A DNA stretch of 64,000 nucleotides from Flaccisagitta enflata. Taxonomy: Eukaryota; Chaetognatha; Sagittoidea; Aphragmophora. This document shows positions 58,810-64,000 of the stretch, piece by piece. Position numbers and translations under genes: made by a program. Positions within the stretch are counted from its first letter, which is position 1, and each line of letters begins with the position of its first letter. Location of the stretch: the NCBI GenBank assembly GCA_965153355.1, contig OZ231128.1:45446001-45510000 (forward strand), in the 5' to 3' direction. The notes below the pieces were generated by a model. That model was not told where the DNA came from, did not search any database, and saw only the letters and a program-made list of their open reading frames with translations.

Positions 58810-59411
58810 CAGTGGGGTTCATGGAATAACAGCCTAAACTGGAGGAAGGTATTTAAGTGTCTTAATTTCATTTGACAAACTTGATATTTGAAATATATGT
58901 TGTTCACTTGATGCTTTTGTCCCTGAGTTTTTCGGTTGCTATGGAAACCAAAATTATTTTTTTGAACATTTATAACAACTAGAATATCAATATTTTGACA
59001 AATATTATCAGGGAACATTGCTCAGAATTGAATTTGCTACAACTTTCCCACAGTATGTCCTGTAAGAATATTGCTCGTTTAGCCGTTGCTAGGGAGCATC
59101 ATTTAGCGGTTGCTAGGTGTGATGCCCCCTAGCAACGGCCAAACGAGCAATATTCTTACAGAACATACTGTGGGAAAGTTGTAGCAAATTTAATTTTGAG
59201 CAATGTTCCCTGACAATATTTCTCAAAATATTGATATTTTAGTGGTTATAAATATTTGAAAAAATAATTTTGGTTTCCATAGCAACCGAAAAACTCAGGG
59301 ACAAAAGCATCAAGTGAACAACTTATATTTCAAATATCAAGTTTGTCAAATGAAATTAAGACACTTAAATACCTTCCTCCAGTTTAGGCTGATATTCCAC
59401 GAACCCCACTG
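58810..59411. mobile_element. Foldback element, nearly perfect hairpin of 602 bp
   Basis: Starts CAGTGGGGTTCATGGAATAA and ends with the inverse GATATTCCACGAACCCCACTG; TA on both sides. Arms of about 290 bp differ at only a few positions by eye, around a centre of roughly 20-50 bp (CATCATTTAGCGG). Confidence 0.93.
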
Positions 59412-59548
59412 TAGGTATCTTTGCTCTTCTTTTTTTTTGAAATAGTAATAAAAATGGATTTACCAAAGGGAATTTCAACTGGAACATACGACCGGACAGG
59501 CCCTCAATTAAAGAGGCTCTCTTAGGAATACCTTAGTCAAGATAGCTA

Positions 59549-60257
59549 ACCTGCCATCAATAGCAACTGTTACAAAACCTGAAACTGAAATAAACCTTTC
59601 CTATGTTTTAAATATTTTTTTAAGTCGCGTGCACGCGACTCAACAACCCGCTTTGTCCGTCGGTTGGTCGGTTGGTCGGTTGGTCCGTCACACTTTACTT
59701 TTTTTTATGATTTTATTTCTTTGACCTCACTGCTCCTGTCCAAATGGTCTGGTGACCTCAAATATGGCCCCTGCCCACCCGCACACAACTCCGGTAGCCG
59801 TGTATCCGGCCTTGTTTTGAGATATTCTGATTGAAGCTGTCTGAAAGAACATGATCTACAGTTTGTTCATGCAAAATTTCATAGCACTGACTCAAGCAGT
59901 ATGGTTTCCACATGGCATTGAAATTTGACAAGATTTCTACTAAAAACCGTATTTTTCAGCAATTTTTTTTTTTGGCCAATTTAGTCTTTTAAGCTCTTTT
60001 TTCAGGAAAGTAGCAAATTTCTGTTTTTATCAATTTTTTACATTTTCAAATTGATTTGACATTTGAAGAGATTTGAGCAAAAGATGAAATATTTTCTAAT
60101 TCAAAACTTGCTCAAGCTTGCCTTACAACTTTTTAACTAAAAAGGTTTGGTGGCCAAACCGTTTGTTCTTTTAGACAGATTCAATCAGAATATCTAAAAA
60201 CAAATGTTTTAGGTACAATAAAGGTTTCTTTTGTAACAGTTGCTATTGATGGCAGGG
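59549..60257. mobile_element. TA-flanked TIR element with family A inside
   Basis: TIR of about 28 bp: CTGCCATCAATAGCAACTGT then TACAAAA, inverse at 60229-60257. The subterminal GATATTCTGATTGAA is also inverted. Family A is at 59623-59817. Confidence 0.86.
59623..59817 (+). repeat. Family A element nested in the TIR element
   Basis: AGTCGCGTGCACGCGACTCA, GTCGGTTGGTCGG, CACACTTTACTTTTTTT, CCACCCGCACACAACTCC, GCCGTGTATCCGGCC, TTGTTTT. Confidence 0.88.
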
Positions 60258-60460
60258 TAACGGTTTGAGAATATGTGTAACATCCTCACGTTTTTAAAAA
60301 GAAAACATAATTTGAATGCTTTTTTGCAGCAATGTATAGATTGATAAGGCATTATATAGTTTTAAACCGTCCAGTTGCAATTTTTTCTCAGTTAACTTTC
60401 ATGAAACATTTCAATTAATGCTGGACTCAATTTCTTGGTACTCTGGACTTGTTACTGTAA

Positions 60461-60662
60461 AAGAAGCTTTATCCCTTCGTTCATCCGTTGGTCCGTTGGT
60501 TGGCTGGTCCGTTGGTCCGTTTGTCTATTGGTCCTAACACTTGAGTCAAAAATGCATGAGAATGTAAATTTCCCCCTGCCCCCCCCCCCCTCCACAACAA
60601 AATTGCGAACCAACGTTACTTGCTTTAAAAGTTGCCTCTCCCATCAAGTGTCAACCCCGTTT
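60461..60662 (+). repeat. Degenerate family A variant
   Basis: GAAGCTTTATCCCTTCG, GTCCGTTGGTTGGCTGGTCC, GAGTCAAAAATGCATGAGAA and CCCCTGCCC with a C run. Confidence 0.6.
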
Positions 60663-60917
60663 AGTATATCAATGTAACTTAATCACTCAGCAGACGGGAA
60701 AGAACTGTTAGGTGAGAGACGAGCTAAAAATATCTAGAGTGGACAGTCTCGATATTGGCGTATGACAACTTTGAACAGCCTCTGAGAGTCTCGGACATAA
60801 GCTGAGTGAAAAGATTTTTATGAAATGATAAGACATGCAAGGGACTTTTGATCAGCTCAAACGCATATAAAGGGGAAACAAGAGTGGATGAGGCATGGCA
60901 GCGACTAGGTGAGTTAA

Positions 60918-61337
<420 letters not shown>

Positions 61338-61569
61338 ATTACTGCTCCTGCCCATCCAAGTGCGACTTGTTTTTTTGGGGGGGGGGAGGGGGGGGAGGGG
61401 AATCGACGGGGAGTCACCAACCCCCTCATCTTAACCAGCTGCTGCAATTTCCCGAACGAAGGCAACAAAAGGCAATTTCCGTTGGGAGGAGGACGTCTAA
61501 GATTAAAGACAAAAAAAGCCTCACTTCTGCCAAGAGAAAAAAGTCAATAAAGATGTGTCATCTTTTTTT

Positions 61570-62312
61570 GGGTTGCGTGCTACGCGACTCTTCACCCTGT
61601 TGTGTCCGTCCGTCGGTTGGTCATTCCTCTTTGGGGCAGCGGCCCCGAAGGGTACGAAGTCCTGTAGAACACAGGGGGACTTTTGTTTGTTTGTTTATTC
61701 GGTCGTTCTCCCCCCCCCATGAGGCCCTCTCAGGCTTGAAATCTACCCTCTCAGGCTTGAAATCTATCCTCCCAGGCCTGAAATCTGCCCTCTCAGGCCT
61801 AAAACCTGCCCTCTCAGGCCGGATTTCTGCCCTCTCAGGCCTTGAATCTGCCATATCAGGCCTTGAATCTTCCCTCTCAGGCCTGAAATCTGCCCTCTCA
61901 GACCTGAAATCTAGCCTTTCAGGCCTGGAATTGTCCTCTCAGGCCTGAAGTCTGCTTACTCAGATTCATGGCCTGAAAGGGCAGATTTCAGGCCTGATAG
62001 GGCCTTGGGGGACGGATGGATGGACGGATGGACAGTCAAACAAATAAACAAACAAAAGTCCCCCAGTGTTCTACAAGACTTCCTCCTCTTCGGGGCCGCT
62101 GCCCTGCTCCCTTTCACTTCAATTCACAATCATGCAAAGCAGGGCATCGGGTATCGCTGACCACATATTGCCCTTGGGCGACCTGCTTACTTTTTTGGCG
62201 TTTATGAGCGTTTTGAGCTCAGTGCTCCTGCCCAAATCCCCTAGTGACTTTCCCTATCACTGCCCCTGTCCACTCACACGCGCCTGGGGTAGCCGTGTAT
62301 CCGGCTTTGTTT
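61570..62312 (+). repeat. Family A element split by family B
   Basis: GGTTGCGTGCTACGCGACTC and GTCCGTCCGTCGGTTGG on the left; AGTGCTCCTGCCCAAATCCC, CTGGGGTAGCCGTGTATCCG and GCTTTGTTT on the right. Confidence 0.86.
61629..62180. repeat. Family B element nested in family A
   Basis: Arms GGGGCAGCGGCCCCGAAGGG and CTTCGGGGCCGCTGCCC, with AACACAGGGGGACTTTTGTT and inverse, around about 14 units of CCCTCTCAGGCCTGAAATCT. The outer end GGGTATCGCTGACCACATA is at 62148. Confidence 0.88.
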
Positions 62313-62564
62313 CATTCCTTGCTTCTACTCTCTCTTCTACTCTCTCTTCTACACTTTCTCCTTTGACTGCTTTCTTTCTTCGTTGTTATTGCTTGTTTTT
62401 CTAAGCAGGGACTATACTGAAACGCCAGTGAGTTCTAGAATATTCATAAATATTTCTCTTGATATTTCTTAAGTTATTTTCTAGATAGTACATAAATCCT
62501 CTTGTAGACAGTTTATTGGGAAAAAAAGTCGAAGTCACATTCGAGAGAAACAAGGTTTTCATTT

Positions 62565-62709
62565 TCTTATGGATAGGGATGTGGAAGCGGTCGATTTTAG
62601 TGCCGCTTCCACAGCTTCCGCTTCCGCTTCCGCTTCCATTTTGTAGTACAAATACTAGTAGCTATCCCATCCTCCAAAATGGAAGCTGTCAATCGCTTCC
62701 ACATCCCTA
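62565..62709. mobile_element. Miniature hAT-like element (about 145 bp)
   Basis: Perfect 16-bp TIRs TAGGGATGTGGAAGCG and CGCTTCCACATCCCTA. CTTATGGA lies directly left and two bases after the right end, fitting an 8-bp target duplication. Inside are CTTCCG hexamers. Confidence 0.83.
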
Positions 62710-62875
62710 AACTTATGGAGAAGTTGAGGGTCCCATCCGGCTGATTGGGGTCTCCAATGAAATTGATAGGCTAAGTAAATTTGATTATTCTCTTTCTTTT
62801 TGCGCCAAGCAAAATGCACTACTGCAAATATTTTTCGCTTTATGATATCTTATTTACGAAATTATCAAATTGAAT

Positions 62876-63322
62876 TTTTTTCGATTTTTTATGATTTTAA
62901 ATAGGATCAATAAAGGCGTGTATTTATGTTTGTTTGAGCATGCAAATACAAGAAAACATATTTATGAGCATAGCTGCTCATCTGTGAGGGTGTTTTTGAG
63001 CATCTTAGCTCATTTAGCTCAGTCTTTTTCTTTAGATTCTAAATGCGATAAATAAATAAATATTTTGATATATGTTTAAGCAAGCAGAAATAAGAAAGCA
63101 TGTCAGTGAGCAGAGCTGCTCACCTGTGAGGGTGTTTTTAAGTATTGTAGCTCATTTAGCTCATTTAGCTTAGTCTTTTTTTCTGATTGTAAATAGGACG
63201 AATAGATAAATGTTTTGAGTGAGCATGCAAATACAAGAAAGCATGTCAGTGAGCATAGCTGGATATCTGGTTGAGTGATTCTGAGTATTTTAGCTCATCT
63301 AGTTCATTTGGCTCAGTTCTGG
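62876..63322 (+). repeat. Three tandem units of about 150 bp
   Basis: AAATAGGA, GAGCATGCAAATACAAGAAA, CATAGCTGCTCATCTGTGAG, GAGGGTGTTTTTGAG and AGCTCATTTAGCTCAGTC recur three times. The third copy is the most diverged. Confidence 0.88.
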
Positions 63323-63766
63323 CTGGTGTCACATTAAGGGGAGCGCAGACAGAGTGAAATTCGTCAATTTTAAAATTGAACAAAACTGCACATCACCATG
63401 TAGCTTACCTATCATTATATATGAATCAAAACTGGGATTTTCTTACTCAAGCTCATTTTGTATACAAATCAGGCCTAAAAACAGATTATGATCAATTTTT
63501 TTACTTATATATTTAGCTAAATACAATAAGGCAATCAGTATGAGGGCAAAATTTTTGATGATAACATTCAAGCAATCATGTGTGATCATGTTTTCAAGAT
63601 TTTTTTTGATTAATTTGAGTTTTTTTGAAAAAAATCTCTTCAAGCACCATTTTTGGCTGGGCGGGATGTTGGAGGAGAATTTTTCCCACCAAGCTCGTTT
63701 TGATGCCAGTGACAAGTTACCTTTAAAGGAAGCGCCATGCGAAATTTCAACCAGATTGGACAATTA
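63323..63766. other. Intergenic sequence, nothing recognised
   Basis: AT-rich. A 106-codon minus-strand ORF (63443-63763) and its mirror have no domain or splice support. Confidence 0.4.
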
Positions 63767-64000
63767 ACAGGATGAGCAAAAAATTTCGTACTTGCTCAAT
63801 GGCTTGAACCATACTTGTTATGAGAGCTATGAGTTAAAATCTGAACCAGAGTATCTCAGTTATTTATACTAAAAGTAGAAACAAAGAACATCTGATATAA
63901 TTTCCATACATGGCCATGACATGTACTTAAGAAAAAACAGGAAATTAGATTTTGACAGGATTTAATTTGCAGAGCTGTGTTCATTCAAAAATGAAGGTTT
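63767..64000. mobile_element. Type D TIR element, cut by the window end
   Basis: ACAGGATGAGCAAAAAATTT, then GAGTATCTCAGTT and ACTAAAAGTAGAAAC match the right end of the 20694-21280 element in reverse. TA precedes it. Confidence 0.82.

Noticed and set aside
63443-63763. 106-codon minus-strand ORF
   Set aside because: AT-rich, lysine and leucine heavy, no domain or splice-site support.

Overview
The window is genomic DNA from an animal, most likely an aquatic (probably marine) invertebrate. It holds two intron-rich genes with GT-AG introns in a very repeat-rich background. One gene encodes a guanylate cyclase with an extracellular NIT domain, an architecture known from annelids, molluscs, echinoderms, cnidarians and placozoans but not from vertebrates or insects. 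The other encodes a secreted astacin protease with a C-terminal SUEL-type lectin domain. I cannot name the species. ACGG-rich Helentron-like repeats resemble elements described in molluscs, which is only a hint.

Layout. 1-8074 (+): a complete seven-exon gene for a 393-residue astacin-SUEL lectin protease, coding exons from 69 to 7905, with repeats in the introns. 8075-19328: about 11 kb with no gene seen. It holds a 2-kb repeat unit carrying a decamer array, many microsatellites, a GAGA-type minisatellite and CTT arrays. 19329-42257 (-): a complete fifteen-exon gene for a 743-residue receptor-type NIT guanylate cyclase. Its order is cytoplasmic N-terminus, TM1, NIT sensor, TM2, signalling helix, class III cyclase, tail. 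The two genes converge. 42258-64000: about 22 kb with no recognisable gene, made of nested non-autonomous transposons, foldbacks and microsatellites.

Both gene models were built by joining exons at GT-AG sites. Every junction keeps phase, and the coding totals close exactly (1182 nt = 393 codons + stop; 2232 nt = 743 codons + stop).

The repeats fall into a few families. Family A has a terminal AGTCGCGTGC palindrome, a (CCGT/CGGT)n tract and a GCCGTGTATCCGGC hairpin, and looks like a Helentron-associated element. Family B has long inverted arms around a minisatellite of about 20 bp. Family C is a CTCGCTC-rich repeat of about 250 bp. There are also several TA-flanked terminal-inverted-repeat elements of about 580-640 bp, two hAT-like elements and one element with a 9-bp duplication. 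Nested insertions give relative ages and, in two places, nearly exact pre-insertion sites. No transposase gene was recognised. The most unusual points are an in-frame 120-bp tandem duplication of a splice donor in the cyclase gene, a splice acceptor that appears to derive from a family C repeat, and four transposons lying within 25 nt of cyclase splice donors.
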